From NCBI RefSeq assembly GCF_037996825.1, contig NZ_JBBNAC010000001.1:2418001-2482000 (forward strand): a stretch of DNA of 64,000 bases. The letters are read 5' to 3'. The position numbers were made by a program, and so were the translations under genes. Each line of letters opens with the position of its first letter. Within the stretch, counting starts at the first letter, position 1. This DNA is from Bdellovibrio sp. BCCA (GTDB taxonomy: Bacteria; Bdellovibrionota; Bdellovibrionia; Bdellovibrionales; Bdellovibrionaceae). The notes beneath the pieces were generated by a model. The model searched no databases, was not told the origin of the DNA, and saw nothing but the letters and a program-made list of their open reading frames with translations. Shown here piece after piece: positions 52,001 to 59,797 of the stretch.

Positions 52001-54683
52001 CAATGGCATCACACTCTGCAAAAGCTTTATGGGGTAAAAAAATCAAAGACAGCGTAAACTGTGCAAGACTTGTTTTAGTCCTTCCAAGCTCAGACCAAAA
52101 ACTGCTTGTCCAAGGCATTCCTCGCGGGCTGACAAAAAGACCATTGGCTACATGAAGAAAGCAAGGTAAAGCGATCACCAGCGTCGTCAGCAATGTCCAA
52201 AACAGAGCATGCCCCGGCAATATCAGCCATCCCAAAACATAAGCAACAAATAACCAAATCGCGACCAAGCTGCGACGAAGATTGTCGTATATTTTCCAGC
52301 GAGATATCAAAGGCAATTGATTCAAAACCTTTCTGCCAGAGGAGTTTGGCACAAAGGGCAATATCCATCGCCAAATTTGCCAGTCTCCCCGCACCCATCG
52401 GTGTTGCCTTTGAATATAATTAAAATAATTGCCAGGATAATCATCAAGAAGCTCAATGTCCGTCGCCAATGCAACTCTTGCAAAAAGTCCTTCGAAAAGA
52501 TCGTGACTTAAGACAGTGTTTTCAGGGACGCGATCTTTCAGAACGGATTCAAAAATATCAATTTCATAAAGACCTTTACCGGTAAAGCTGCCTTCTTTGA
52601 AAAGATCCTGATAAACATCAGACACAGCCGTGGTGTAAGGGTCAATTCCCGTGTGACCTGAAAAAATCGCAGCGAACGTCGAGCGTGAAGAACTTTCCAG
52701 TGAAATACTTATCCGTGGCTGAATAATGCCGTAACCTTTAGTGACCCGTCCAAGAGTTTTATCGACAAGCGCACGATTCAAAGGGTGAAGTGCCGTACCA
52801 ATTAATTTTTTTGCGGTATCCAATCCAAGTTGCGTGTCTGCATCGAGAGTAATGATGTACTTAAAGCTCGAACGCAGTTCGACAGGAGCCGTGGCGACAA
52901 TGTAAGAAGTCCTGTGATCCCCTCTTAACAGACGATTGAGCTCATGGATCTTTCCCCGCTTACGCTCCCACCCCATCCATTTTTTTTCGACGTCATTCCA
53001 CTTTCGTTTTCGATGAAAAAGAAAAAAGCGATCTTCACCCTCGTTAGCGTAGATTTGATTCAATCGCGCAATGCCCGATTGCGCCTCATTAAGCAAAAAC
53101 ACATCCTCTGGCATCGTTTCTTGAGGGGCATCAATGTAGTCTGTTACTAACGCAAAATAAATTTCTGGGTCCCGATTTCCTAAATAATGAACCTCTAATT
53201 TCTCCAAAAGGTGCCGGACCGTTTCTAAATCGGGTAGCAAACAAGGCACGATAATCATTGTCCGCGCCTCAGCTGGAACTCCTTGAGAGACATCCATTTT
53301 TGCTAAATGCCGGGGTCCTAGTATATGAGTTAGAGCGAAGTTAAAAAGACTAACAGCGAAGTCACTGGCCGGAATAAAAAAGAGCCACGCAATTCCAACC
53401 AACCCTCCCCACAAAGCCCCATGCAATGAAGCATACCAAATCGGCAAAACCAAAAGAGCCGCTATTAAAACAGTCAAAGAACTTAAATAAAATAGCGTGG
53501 GCCACTTTTGTAAAGCTCTGACAACTCTTTCTTTGAGGGGCGGTGAATAATGAAATTTTTTTTCCAGCGTTAAAAGTCCGTAGTCTTTCAAATAGAATCC
53601 GACATGTGTTTTTGCCTCTTCTGCAAAAACCAAAGCCTGCCTTGCGATGTCTCGCTCTGCAGCTCCCGTCCTTTTTCCAATTCTTTCTATTGTGTGGCGA
53701 TACTCATCTCGAGTCGCAAACTCCATGTGAAGGTAATCGCCCGACGGATCCGTCGCCAAGTCCTGATCCAGCAAACTGACACTTTCAAAAAACACCTTCC
53801 AATCAATATTTGATAGAAGACGCATGCTTGAAATAATATTGGCGATAGTCACTTGATTTGCGGCCTGATGCTGATGCTCCAGGTAAACGACTTCTTCTAA
53901 GGTGCAATGGCAGTTTTGGAGAATATTTTCCAAATACTCTGAGGCCGGCCAGATATCTGATTCTTGATCACGGAGTTTTTTGGCCATTTGAGAAATGAAA
54001 GCATACTCAGCTTCGATATTTCTTCCGCAATGCTGTGAAATGCTTTCAATCGCTTTTTTTAATTTTGCAGGATCACGAACTTTTTCAACTATCTCATCGA
54101 CGATAAGATCCGCTTGTTTTTGTTGGTTGCGGTCCCAGACAATTCGCAAAGCCACACGACGAATGTTTTCCACCAAAGCCAAACGCAATGTGATCGCCAC
54201 CGCCCACAACTCACCAATATTTAAATACGCTTTAGTCTGAAAAGCCTGTATAAAACGACGAATGGTCTCGACATCCAGGCGACTGTCCGAATGAGCCACT
54301 AACGCCAAAGACAAAGCATAAATGCGCGGATACCCTGCAAGATCCCCTATGGAAATTTTTGGAAGCTCTTCGTAATAAGATTTTGGCAGGTCCTCTTGTA
54401 TTTCACGAAGCTGCTCTTCAACGACATAGAAATTATCAATCAGCCATTCCGCCGCAGGTGAAACCGCTTCTTTATTTCGGGCGGCTTCGACTAATAATTT
54501 ATAGGAAGATAAAAGCTTATCACCGCTGTCACGCATACGGTGTAAAAGACGACGGCGTATTTTAGGAGCTTTATCAACCTCTAAGTGCTCTGCCAGATAA
54601 ACGGCATATTCTTCCAACCTCTCAAGGCTGTATATTTCCCCTCGAATGGGAGTTTCAGCAATGTCAGTAAGAGACGGACGCAT
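45963..54683 (-). CDS. ndvB: cyclic beta-1,2-glucan synthase, NdvB/Cgs type
   Basis: 2906 residues, close to the known size of Brucella Cgs or Rhizobium NdvB. There is a helical N-terminal region. A transmembrane block and GT84/GT2-like glycosyltransferase follow, with the DxD-type LDADTQLG near residue 612 and QRHRWVRGDW near residue 758. Further transmembrane helices come next, then a glycoamylase-like domain with NARDLNFNYQYGPFGVPG near residue 1453. The C-terminal GH94 phosphorylase-type domain has GSGDWNDGMN near residue 2571 carrying the catalytic Asp. The product is a periplasmic cyclic glucan used in osmoadaptation and envelope function. It starts with GGAGG close upstream; see the hairpin and promoter-like element ahead of it. 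Confidence 0.93.
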   Translation of the reverse strand: MRPSLTDIAETPIRGEIYSLERLEEYAVYLAEHLEVDKAPKIRRRLLHRMRDSGDKLLSSYKLLVEAARNKEAVSPAAEWLIDNFYVVEEQLREIQEDLPKSYYEELPKISIGDLAGYPRIYALSLALVAHSDSRLDVETIRRFIQAFQTKAYLNIGELWAVAITLRLALVENIRRVALRIVWDRNQQKQADLIVDEIVEKVRDPAKLKKAIESISQHCGRNIEAEYAFISQMAKKLRDQESDIWPASEYLENILQNCHCTLEEVVYLEHQHQAANQVTIANIISSMRLLSNIDWKVFFESVSLLDQDLATDPSGDYLHMEFATRDEYRHTIERIGKRTGAAERDIARQALVFAEEAKTHVGFYLKDYGLLTLEKKFHYSPPLKERVVRALQKWPTLFYLSSLTVLIAALLVLPIWYASLHGALWGGLVGIAWLFFIPASDFAVSLFNFALTHILGPRHLAKMDVSQGVPAEARTMIIVPCLLPDLETVRHLLEKLEVHYLGNRDPEIYFALVTDYIDAPQETMPEDVFLLNEAQSGIARLNQIYANEGEDRFFLFHRKRKWNDVEKKWMGWERKRGKIHELNRLLRGDHRTSYIVATAPVELRSSFKYIITLDADTQLGLDTAKKLIGTALHPLNRALVDKTLGRVTKGYGIIQPRISISLESSSRSTFAAIFSGHTGIDPYTTAVSDVYQDLFKEGSFTGKGLYEIDIFESVLKDRVPENTVLSHDLFEGLFARVALATDIELLDDYPGNYFNYIQRQHRWVRGDWQIWRWILPFVPNSSGRKVLNQLPLISRWKIYDNLRRSLVAIWLFVAYVLGWLILPGHALFWTLLTTLVIALPCFLHVANGLFVSPRGMPWTSSFWSELGRTKTSLAQFTLSLIFLPHKAFAECDAIARALYRSHVSKRKCLEWVASAQVDKGYSLDRSIWKKSWPVEVILGLLFAVLLVRGNGTAFVVALPFLLVWASQPLVAQWTSLRLRKKSPELSENEKVFLNGIARKIWHFFETFVGPQDNWLPPDNVQEDPEHIVAHRTSPTNMGLYALCLISAKDLGYISPRSCVKIINAFFATAKKLEKFHGHFLNWYDTQSLEPLYPKYVSVVDSGNFAGALLVTKQACLELTKSPFFPKELLSGAQVTLSLIEEEVLHLRHQRQATNAISSTHLYERILEAKRILLGKSPENLEEWFITLRFLTQSMGDIDDSLTALELEHGLKHYENLRGWVKSLMSLLTDLDQDLQLYFPFLQEESQWRQVPEWSDLRKSLLENRGAEDLLNAYEKTKEQLIFLKSRNKEYVEFCERLLEKCEGAIGNLKNFLSSVARIEADCEDFFEAMDFSFLMDKEREVFSIGYNVTEMRSDNAYYDLLASEARLASFIAIIKGDVGQKHWFRLGRQLVPVDGQRALVSWSASMFEYLMPQLVMKNYESTLLYETVFTVVRRQISYGKKLRVPWGISEAGYNARDLNFNYQYGPFGVPGLGLKRGLGHDLVVSPYSTFLAAMVSPVEAIKNLRHFIQQNILTRYGFYEAIDYTPERLSPEQKFSVIRSYMAHHQGMSLVAVDNILNSEIMQERFHAESRVRAAQVLLQERIPQKVLLAPPKAAAIEWNGVEDSLLKSFSRVYDESAHHSPRVQILSNGKYSLMLSTAGAGYSKCEDLAVSRWREDATRDHWGSFFFIRDLENNMAWSASSQPSLKKPDNYKVIFSEDKVEFLRQDGDLRTHSEVIVAPESNLDMRSISVSNDSFKERFVEVTSYMEPVLAPLAEDQAHPAFSNLFVQTEFLSSKNCLLARRRPRSVKKNEVWGFHGVTTDQALESGVEYETDRARFIGRGRSLQNPSAMSPGAELTNTVGSTLDPVLSLRVKVRIPPGETRRIQFTTGIAFSKDEVLQLADRYHDILAFERESQLAWTKSRMDLRHLGMDSEAAYLFQRLAERILYSDPSLRQPSHFLAAHTREQASLWPYGISGDLPIVVLRVADKRDLGMLRRLLRGHEYLRLKGLSYDFVILNDPKSVYLQDLQEEILRQVRYSGYQGWLNKPGGIFSLRLDTMPEKDRALIQAMARVVLSSELGSLKEQVARKILPEKYAPIFVPADENRKYPKAEVLLPELKFFNGLGGFSADGREYIIYLKEGLWTPAPWINVIANPHDFGFQISETGAGFTWSVNSRENRLTPWSNDPVCDPPGEILYLRDEETGKIWSPTPLPIRDSGLYIIRHGQGYTKFEHSQQDISSYLNVFVPKDDSVKITHLRLKNISTRKRKISVWAYVEWVLGNQRDKSAPYIFTEVGADKTIFAKNSYNHEFAERISFFKMLGTAKSFTCDRKEFLGRNGHFSSPEALQRQNLSGRTGIGLDPCGALQTMVEIKPHEEVEITFLLGQAENKTKAQELILKYQKMEAVENAYHEMCAMWDEILNVIQVKTPDQSLDFLLNRWLLYQSIVCRFWARSAFYQSGGAYGFRDQLQDCMAFVYARPALAREHILRAASRQFPEGDVQHWWHPPTGRGVRTHFSDDLLWLPLVVSHYIRCSGDEGILQEKVSFIEAPLLSPEQEDAYTQPEKSALESPLLDHCLRTIDHSLKLGKHGLPLIGSGDWNDGMNRVGEKGQGESVWMAWFLIKVIEDFLPFCEPEKKAQYVNVVEVLKKNVEANSWDGQWYRRAYFDDGTPIGSRESEECKIDSLAQTWSILSGAGSPERQRQAMQSVWEHLVLKDKNIILLLTPPFDKTPLDPGYIKGYVPGVRENGGQYTHAALWVLMAFAKLKDTTRVYEIFSMLNPIQHSRSRAGVQKYKIEPYVVAADVYAVEPHTGRGGWSWYTGSASWFYRAGIESLLGIHIEGNRMYFKPCVPETWPFYDVQYRYKRSLYKIRVENFPQNKNENLVVVEEGRMVSDNGELRLVDDAKTHEIVVQVPYSGFVGKEKSFFL

Positions 54684-54684
54684 G

Positions 54685-54722
54685 CACCCTCCGAAATTCC
54701 GATATTAAAACCAAGGAGGGTG
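54685..54722 (-). promoter_or_regulatory. hairpin sequestering the ndvB ribosome-binding site
   Basis: On the minus strand CACCCTCC (54722-54715) is fully complementary to GGAGGGTG (54692-54685), which contains the Shine-Dalgarno and sits one base before the ATG. The loop is 22 bases. If the upstream strand is part of the mRNA, translation would need the stem opened. If transcription starts downstream of it, the pairing is irrelevant. Confidence 0.45.
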
Positions 54723-54726
54723 TCAA

Positions 54727-54746
54727 ACGAAGTTACACGACAGAAA
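54727..54746 (-). promoter_or_regulatory. shared promoter-like element, copy 2 (ndvB)
   Basis: The minus strand reads TTTCTGTCGTGTAACTTCGT, one base different from the copy ahead of the zinc protein and ftsH. It ends 43 bp before the ndvB start codon, the same spacing to within a base. The GTAACTTC core resembles an ECF-sigma -35, with GGTTTT about 17 bases on as possible -10. Confidence 0.5.
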
Positions 54747-54764
54747 ATTTGCAAGAAGACAAAA

Positions 54765-56306
54765 TTACCTCAACGCGCGATCAGAAAGGAACTCGATCAA
54801 GCATTGAACGGGTTGACCGCTTCCTCCGCTAGAGAGCAAAGCCCCTTGTGCTTTGTCAGTCCATGCGTAGACATCCAAGTGCGCCCATTTTTTTCCACGG
54901 ACGAATTTTTGTAGGAACAAGGCTGCCGTGATGGCACCACCGAATCCACCGCCGGAGTTTTTAAAGTCTGCAAATGGAGAAGACATTTCCCCCCAGTATT
55001 TTTCAAACAAAGGCATGCGCCAGTTCAGGTCACCAGCACGTTGTCCTGCATGAGTGAGAGCAGAAGCCAATTGATCGTCATTCGAGAAAAGACCTGCGAT
55101 CTCAGCGCCAAGACCGACTTTAATAGCGCCTGTCAAAGTCGCAACGTCGATCACGTATTCAGGTTCATCAGAACCTTTTTGTGTGCACGCAACATCCAAG
55201 ACATCTGCCAAGACCAAACGGCCTTCAGCGTCTGTGTTGTCGATTTCCACTTTCAAGCCATTGCGAGCGGTGACCACGTCACTTGGACGGAAGGATTTTC
55301 CATCCACTGCATTTTCAGCCAATGCCAGATAGAAATCCACCGGACCTGGATAATTACTGTCCGCAACCCAAGTCGCCAGAGCCATCACACTCGCTGCTCC
55401 ACCCATATCCTTTTTCATCAAACGCATTCCCGAAGAAGGTTTGATATCCAAGCCGCCTGTATCAAACGTGATTCCTTTACCGACAAAGGCGATAGGTTTT
55501 AGTTTTGATTTTTTTGTCGGACGGTATTTAAGGTGAACCATGCAAGGCCCGTTTTCAGCGCCTTGGCCCACAGCTACGTGAAGACCCATGTTTTCTTGCA
55601 TTAATTTCTTCGTATCCCACACCGCGACTTTTAAAGTCGATGGGAATGAAAGTTTGCTTGTCGCAAACTCTGCAAAAGTTCTTGGATTTAAATCGTTCGG
55701 TGGCAAATTCACCAAGTGACGAGCAATATTCACCGCGCGTGCACGAAGCATGGCTTCTTTAATAAGATCTTTATCCAATCCACCCAAAGATTTTTTCAAA
55801 GCGACCTTAGGAAGTTCCGACAATTGTTTTCCGTCAACAAATTGGCGGAAGTTGTAAACTGCCATATCAAAGCCAACTAAAGCTCCCAAATCTTGAACTT
55901 CTTCCGTTCCATGAAACTCGATTTGCACCCCTTTTAAATGGTGCGCTTTAAAGTGACTTACTAAGGAGCCAAATTGATCACGCGCCCAAGTGTAGCTGGC
56001 TTCGTCGATCAAACCATCATGTCCCACAGAATTTTTGGAACGAGAACGCAAAATCCAAACAGGTCCTTTTTGTCCTACGAAATAAAGAAACTCACGCTCG
56101 TTTTTCTTAAGGCTGTCGAACTGCCAATCCAGTGCGTGCTGTTCCACTAAAGATGTGAATTTATTTGAATCATCCACTCCCAAGAAATAGACGAAGCCTG
56201 TCAATTCATTCTTTACTTTAAGTTCTTTGCCAAAATCAAAAGTCTCAATCCATGAATGAAATTGAAGCTTTGTTGAGGTTTTCTTCGGAGTCGATTTTTT
56301 AGCCAC
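54765..56306 (-). CDS. M17-family leucyl aminopeptidase
   Basis: 513 residues from a GTG start with GAGGAAA upstream. The M17 signatures are intact: VGKGITFDTGGLDIKPS with the metal and catalytic Lys/Asp near residue 277, MKKDMGGAASVMA, and NTDAEGRLVLADVL with the second metal-ligand Asp/Glu pair and the catalytic Arg. The N-terminal about 160 residues are diverged. It is a hexameric cytoplasmic dimetal aminopeptidase. ndvB lies 81 bp downstream on the same strand but has its own promoter-like element. Confidence 0.93.
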   Translation of the reverse strand: MAKKSTPKKTSTKLQFHSWIETFDFGKELKVKNELTGFVYFLGVDDSNKFTSLVEQHALDWQFDSLKKNEREFLYFVGQKGPVWILRSRSKNSVGHDGLIDEASYTWARDQFGSLVSHFKAHHLKGVQIEFHGTEEVQDLGALVGFDMAVYNFRQFVDGKQLSELPKVALKKSLGGLDKDLIKEAMLRARAVNIARHLVNLPPNDLNPRTFAEFATSKLSFPSTLKVAVWDTKKLMQENMGLHVAVGQGAENGPCMVHLKYRPTKKSKLKPIAFVGKGITFDTGGLDIKPSSGMRLMKKDMGGAASVMALATWVADSNYPGPVDFYLALAENAVDGKSFRPSDVVTARNGLKVEIDNTDAEGRLVLADVLDVACTQKGSDEPEYVIDVATLTGAIKVGLGAEIAGLFSNDDQLASALTHAGQRAGDLNWRMPLFEKYWGEMSSPFADFKNSGGGFGGAITAALFLQKFVRGKKWAHLDVYAWTDKAQGALLSSGGSGQPVQCLIEFLSDRALR

Positions 56307-56362
56307 TGTATTTCCTCACTTTTAGTTTGTGATTCGGGTGATAAATTCCGTAAAATCATAAT

Positions 56363-57394
56363 ATGACGTGGACAGAGACCACAAATTTAAAATTTTGCTT
56401 ACTCAATGCAGAGAATCTCTTTTTGATGTTCGACGGGACACCAACAAAAGATGTCTTGAATCTGAAAGAAGCTCAGTGGCAACGTCTGTCCTCTTCCATT
56501 TATGAGAATAAGTCGTTAAAGAAAACTCAAGATATCGCCAAAGCCTTAAAAGAGATCAACGCCGACATTATTATGCTCTGCGAAGTTGGTGGTTTTGAGT
56601 CCTTAAAAAACTTCAACCTTCTCTTTATGGATGATGCCTATTCCCCTTGTTTGATTGAGGGAAACTCCGAAAGAAATATCGACGTCGGTTTTTTGATCCG
56701 CAAGAACCTGCCGTTCTACTTTGATCTTCAATCCAACAAGAACCGACCGATCAATTACCTCTACCCTCATGAGCGCGAAAGTCTTTTGCACGGCTATCCG
56801 GTCAAAGGTGGCAAGGTCACAAGCAGTCATAAGTTTTCACGAGACGTGGCGGAGCTTCGACTTTTTAAAACTGACAAAGAAAAACCGTCACTGATTGTTT
56901 TGCTCGCTCATCTGAAGTCACGCTTAGATCCTGAACGGATTGATCCCAACGGTTTTGAGAGACGCCAGGCTGAGCTTCGCACTTTGCTTGAGATCTACCA
57001 TGAGCTTGAGATCGTGCATCCTGATCTGCCTTTGATTGTGGCGGGTGATTTTAATGGCAATGCCAGCATGATTAATACGGATGAAGAGTTTAAAGATCTG
57101 TACTCTTCGACTCCTTTAAAAGATGTGCTGGAGGTCAGCGGTCTTCCGCAAGAAGCGCGTGCCACTTTTTACCAAGTTCGAAACGGATCTCGCGCGGAAG
57201 GACGGCAAATTGATTTTGCGTTTTTGTCGCCGCACACACAGCAGTTGGTGAAACCAGGTGGCTCGTATGTGCATCGATATAAGGATGAGTTCGGTATGGA
57301 ACATGACATCCCAAGAAATATGGATGCCAAACTCAATCTCCCTTCGGATCATTATCCGTTGGTGTTTGAAATTGAGAACCTCAAACTCAAATAG
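56363..57394 (+). CDS. endonuclease/exonuclease/phosphatase-fold hydrolase
   Basis: 343 residues with the EEP metal and catalytic positions in order: LNAENLF (Asn) near residue 13, LCEVGGFES (Glu), VLLAHLKSR (His), VAGDFNGNA (Asp, Asn) and LPSDHYPLVFEI (Asp, His). There is no signal peptide, so it is probably cytoplasmic. The substrate could be DNA, RNA, a sugar-phosphate or a phospholipid; the sequence does not decide. It is divergent from the aminopeptidase gene with a 56-bp gap. Confidence 0.85.
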   Translation: MTWTETTNLKFCLLNAENLFLMFDGTPTKDVLNLKEAQWQRLSSSIYENKSLKKTQDIAKALKEINADIIMLCEVGGFESLKNFNLLFMDDAYSPCLIEGNSERNIDVGFLIRKNLPFYFDLQSNKNRPINYLYPHERESLLHGYPVKGGKVTSSHKFSRDVAELRLFKTDKEKPSLIVLLAHLKSRLDPERIDPNGFERRQAELRTLLEIYHELEIVHPDLPLIVAGDFNGNASMINTDEEFKDLYSSTPLKDVLEVSGLPQEARATFYQVRNGSRAEGRQIDFAFLSPHTQQLVKPGGSYVHRYKDEFGMEHDIPRNMDAKLNLPSDHYPLVFEIENLKLK

Positions 57395-57486
57395 CTCGCT
57401 ACACACGCCGCATTACATTTGTTATCTGTCATTCTCTTTTTAGCTCGTTGACGTTTATATGCGTCGAAATTATCCTAGATGACACT

Positions 57487-57876
57487 ATGGCAATGCAAAA
57501 AACAACAACCCCGAATTTTCAAATCACTGCGAAGGTCGTCTACGTTCCTGCGGAGTCGCGTCCAGAGCAGGGTTATCACTTTTTTGCTTACAAAATTTCA
57601 ATCAAAAATGTGGGCGAAGCTCCGGCTCAATTGATGAGTCGTCATTGGGTGATTACGGATGCTCGTGGGCACAAAGAAGAAGTTCGCGGCCCGGGTGTTG
57701 TTGGAATGCAGCCAAAAATCCAACCGGGTCAGACGTTTGAATATGACAGCGCCTGCCCTCTTCATGCGGCCACAGGAAGTATGCAGGGTCGCTACCATTT
57801 CGTTGCAGAAAATGGAGAGAGCTTCAGCGTCGAAATCCCTGAATTCTATCTAATTGCTCCTCACGCTCTTCATTAA
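57487..57876 (+). CDS. apaG: ApaG family protein
   Basis: 129 residues from the ATG at 57487. The Fn3-like ApaG fold is recognisable from YKISIKNVGEAPAQLMSRHW, the basic HWVITDARGHKEEV strand, GPGVVGMQPKIQPGQTFEY and the C-terminal GRYHFVAENGESFSV. ApaG proteins bind divalent cations or nucleotides and are linked to Ap4A metabolism and Co2+/Mg2+ resistance. Here it is not next to ksgA or apaH. A spurious upstream extension to 57448 is possible but not convincing. Confidence 0.93.
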   Translation: MAMQKTTTPNFQITAKVVYVPAESRPEQGYHFFAYKISIKNVGEAPAQLMSRHWVITDARGHKEEVRGPGVVGMQPKIQPGQTFEYDSACPLHAATGSMQGRYHFVAENGESFSVEIPEFYLIAPHALH

Positions 57877-57962
57877 TCGACAAGGTCTAGTTTTTTAGAA
57901 ATTTTCTAGATCACTCAAAGAAAGCTGTGCTAAACCCTGTTCCCGATCGGAAGGGGGCTTTC

Positions 57963-58277
57963 ATGGCTTGGTTCAAAAATCTGCGCGAACTTTTAGGACT
58001 TCAAAAAAACTCTACGATGTGTTTGTGCATGGTTGTTTCCGAGCAAGAAGGCGCAGAAATCTGGCTTAACGATCGAAAAACTAACTTCGTCACTCCGAAA
58101 GCCGTGGCGATTCCCAAAGGGCCTGAGACAAAAATCACTTTGAAACTTGTCGGCCACAAAGATCACATTGCTTACGTTAAAAGCGCTCATACATTGACCT
58201 ATTATCATTGCAAGCTCGAACGAATTCCTCTTAGACTTATTCGTAATAATGAAATCTATCAAAGTGCCTCTTTATAA
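57963..58277 (+). CDS. PEGA-like domain protein
   Basis: 104 residues from the ATG at 57963, with AAGGGGG upstream. A PEGA-like segment is visible: GAEIWLNDRKTNFVTPKAVA, then IPKG … ITLKLVGHKDH, the usual pattern of a short beta domain found in surface and S-layer-type proteins. No clear signal peptide, although residues 1-30 contain a short amphipathic helix. The end overlaps the GNAT gene by 29 bases, which implies coupling. Confidence 0.65.
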   Translation: MAWFKNLRELLGLQKNSTMCLCMVVSEQEGAEIWLNDRKTNFVTPKAVAIPKGPETKITLKLVGHKDHIAYVKSAHTLTYYHCKLERIPLRLIRNNEIYQSASL

Positions 58278-58815
58278 AAATACCCAACGTCTTGTTATTC
58301 GTCCTTTAGAAGAAACGGATTACGAAAACTGGGCGCAGGCCCATTCCTGTCTTCGTCCTCCACAAAATGAGTGGGACGAAACGAACTGGAAAGACTCTGA
58401 GCTCACGAAGAAAAAATTCAAAGAACTTTTGAAAATCCAGAAAGTTCAACGCGCGAAAGACATCTTTTATTCTTTTGGAATTTTCAGAAAAGATGACGGG
58501 ATTTTATTGGGCACAGTAAACCTGATGGATATTTCCCGCGGGCCTTTTCAAAATGCTTACTTGGGTTATCGGATTTTTAATAACTACTGGGGAAACGGTT
58601 ACGCGCAAGAGGCTTGCAAAGCAGCGATGCACATTGCTTTTAAAGACTTGAAACTTCACAGAGTTGAAGCTGGGATTGCTCCGACAAACAAAAGATCCAT
58701 CAAAACCGCAAAAGCCATCGGCCTTCGCAAGGAAGGCCTCAGCCGCAAGCGTCTTTTGGTGCGCAACAAATGGGTGGATTTAGTATTGTACGCCGTCACC
58801 AAAGAAGACCTTTAA
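58249..58815 (+). CDS. GNAT acetyltransferase, RimJ/RimL-like
   Basis: 188 residues with the RimJ/RimL organisation: RLVIRPLEETDYENW at the start, GTVNLMDISRGPFQNAYLGY in the middle, the acetyl-CoA loop NNYWGNGYAQEA, and the C-terminal KDLKLHRVEAGIAPTNKRSI. It probably acetylates an N-terminal amine of a protein or a small molecule. The start at 58249 lies inside the PEGA gene. A four-base overlap joins its end with the next, convergent gene. Confidence 0.9.
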   Translation: MKSIKVPLYKNTQRLVIRPLEETDYENWAQAHSCLRPPQNEWDETNWKDSELTKKKFKELLKIQKVQRAKDIFYSFGIFRKDDGILLGTVNLMDISRGPFQNAYLGYRIFNNYWGNGYAQEACKAAMHIAFKDLKLHRVEAGIAPTNKRSIKTAKAIGLRKEGLSRKRLLVRNKWVDLVLYAVTKEDL

Positions 58816-59138
58816 GTCGTCATTGATTTTCCGTATTTCTCAACACTTTGCTTAAGTCCCGGCATAGCCTTACCAAACTCGGCTTGAGTCATGGCAGGAA
58901 TCAAATCCACATTTGCTCCCATGGCCAACCAGAATGGTTCAATCGCGCGCGGAATGTCTGCGGCAGAATCCAAGTTCACTAACGCAAAAATGGTGCGATG
59001 ACCATCCGCCACACAAAAATACGCAGCCTCAGGCTTGAGACCCGACATCAAATCATCCATGCGTTCATTAAAGTTTTTGCTAGAGACAAACTTATTGCCG
59101 CCTTCAGTAGGGATAGTGATCTTCGCTAAAAAGTGCAT
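58812..59138 (-). CDS. small alpha/beta-barrel-like protein of unknown function
   Basis: 108 residues from the ATG at 59138 (AGGAG upstream); an open frame reaches 59330 but overlaps the divergent gene and lacks signals. The alternating strand-helix pattern (MHFLAKITIP, AAYFCVADGHRTIFALVNL, IEPFWLAMGANVDLIPAMT) suggests a dimeric ferredoxin-like barrel of the DUF3303 or muconolactone-isomerase type. No function assigned. Confidence 0.7.
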   Translation of the reverse strand: MHFLAKITIPTEGGNKFVSSKNFNERMDDLMSGLKPEAAYFCVADGHRTIFALVNLDSAADIPRAIEPFWLAMGANVDLIPAMTQAEFGKAMPGLKQSVEKYGKSMTT

Positions 59139-59278
59139 AAAATTCTCCTTTTTTGGAAAGAGCATGACAGTCTCGACGGAAAGAGCAACGACGACGCTAA
59201 AAATACAAAACCTCTTTGTCTTTTTCAGAAAACTTTCTAAAATGAAAACATAAAGCCGGCGTAAGCCAAGGAGCTTCA

Positions 59279-59764
59279 ATGAAAAACTTCGCCATCGCGA
59301 CTGCCCTTGTCCTTTTAGCACAAACTTCATTAGCTTCTGAAACTCGCACTATCGATGGCGAAAAAGGCTCCTACATCCAACAAAGTTTGATCGAATTGAC
59401 AGCGACTTCAGATTGCGAAGAAGACACCTGCAAATACACTCTTACAAACGTGAACTGCTCCTACGACGCCGACGCAAGTCCTTCAGGCGGAAGAATGATC
59501 CATGTCTCTGCCGACAACTCCGTCGGCCAACACGTTGATATGTACGAATATCCGGACGACGACGAAAAACTTTGCAACGGTAAAGAAATCAACGACGAAA
59601 ACTGCCACTACGGACAAATCTCTTTGATCCAAAGAATGATCGAAGAAAATTTATTGAAGGACGGCGACAGCCACACAACAAGACTTTTGTGGGCGCAACT
59701 CAACAAAATCGAATGCACATCCAGCGACTACAACTCCGCTTCCTGCGTTTTCGAGTACAAATAG
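59279..59764 (+). CDS. secreted acidic protein with conserved-looking cysteines
   Basis: 161 residues with a signal peptide (1-19, ending SLA). The mature part is acidic (DDDEK cluster) and has seven Cys, several arranged close together (DCEEDTCKYTLTNVNC; KLCNGKEINDENC; IECTSSDYNSASC), implying disulphides in the periplasm or outside. No family recognised. AAGGAG precedes the ATG. It sits between a divergent small protein gene and convergent pdxH. Confidence 0.75.
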   Translation: MKNFAIATALVLLAQTSLASETRTIDGEKGSYIQQSLIELTATSDCEEDTCKYTLTNVNCSYDADASPSGGRMIHVSADNSVGQHVDMYEYPDDDEKLCNGKEINDENCHYGQISLIQRMIEENLLKDGDSHTTRLLWAQLNKIECTSSDYNSASCVFEYK

Positions 59765-59797
59765 CGCAACAGCGCTACCAAAAGTAAGTCCGTACCT

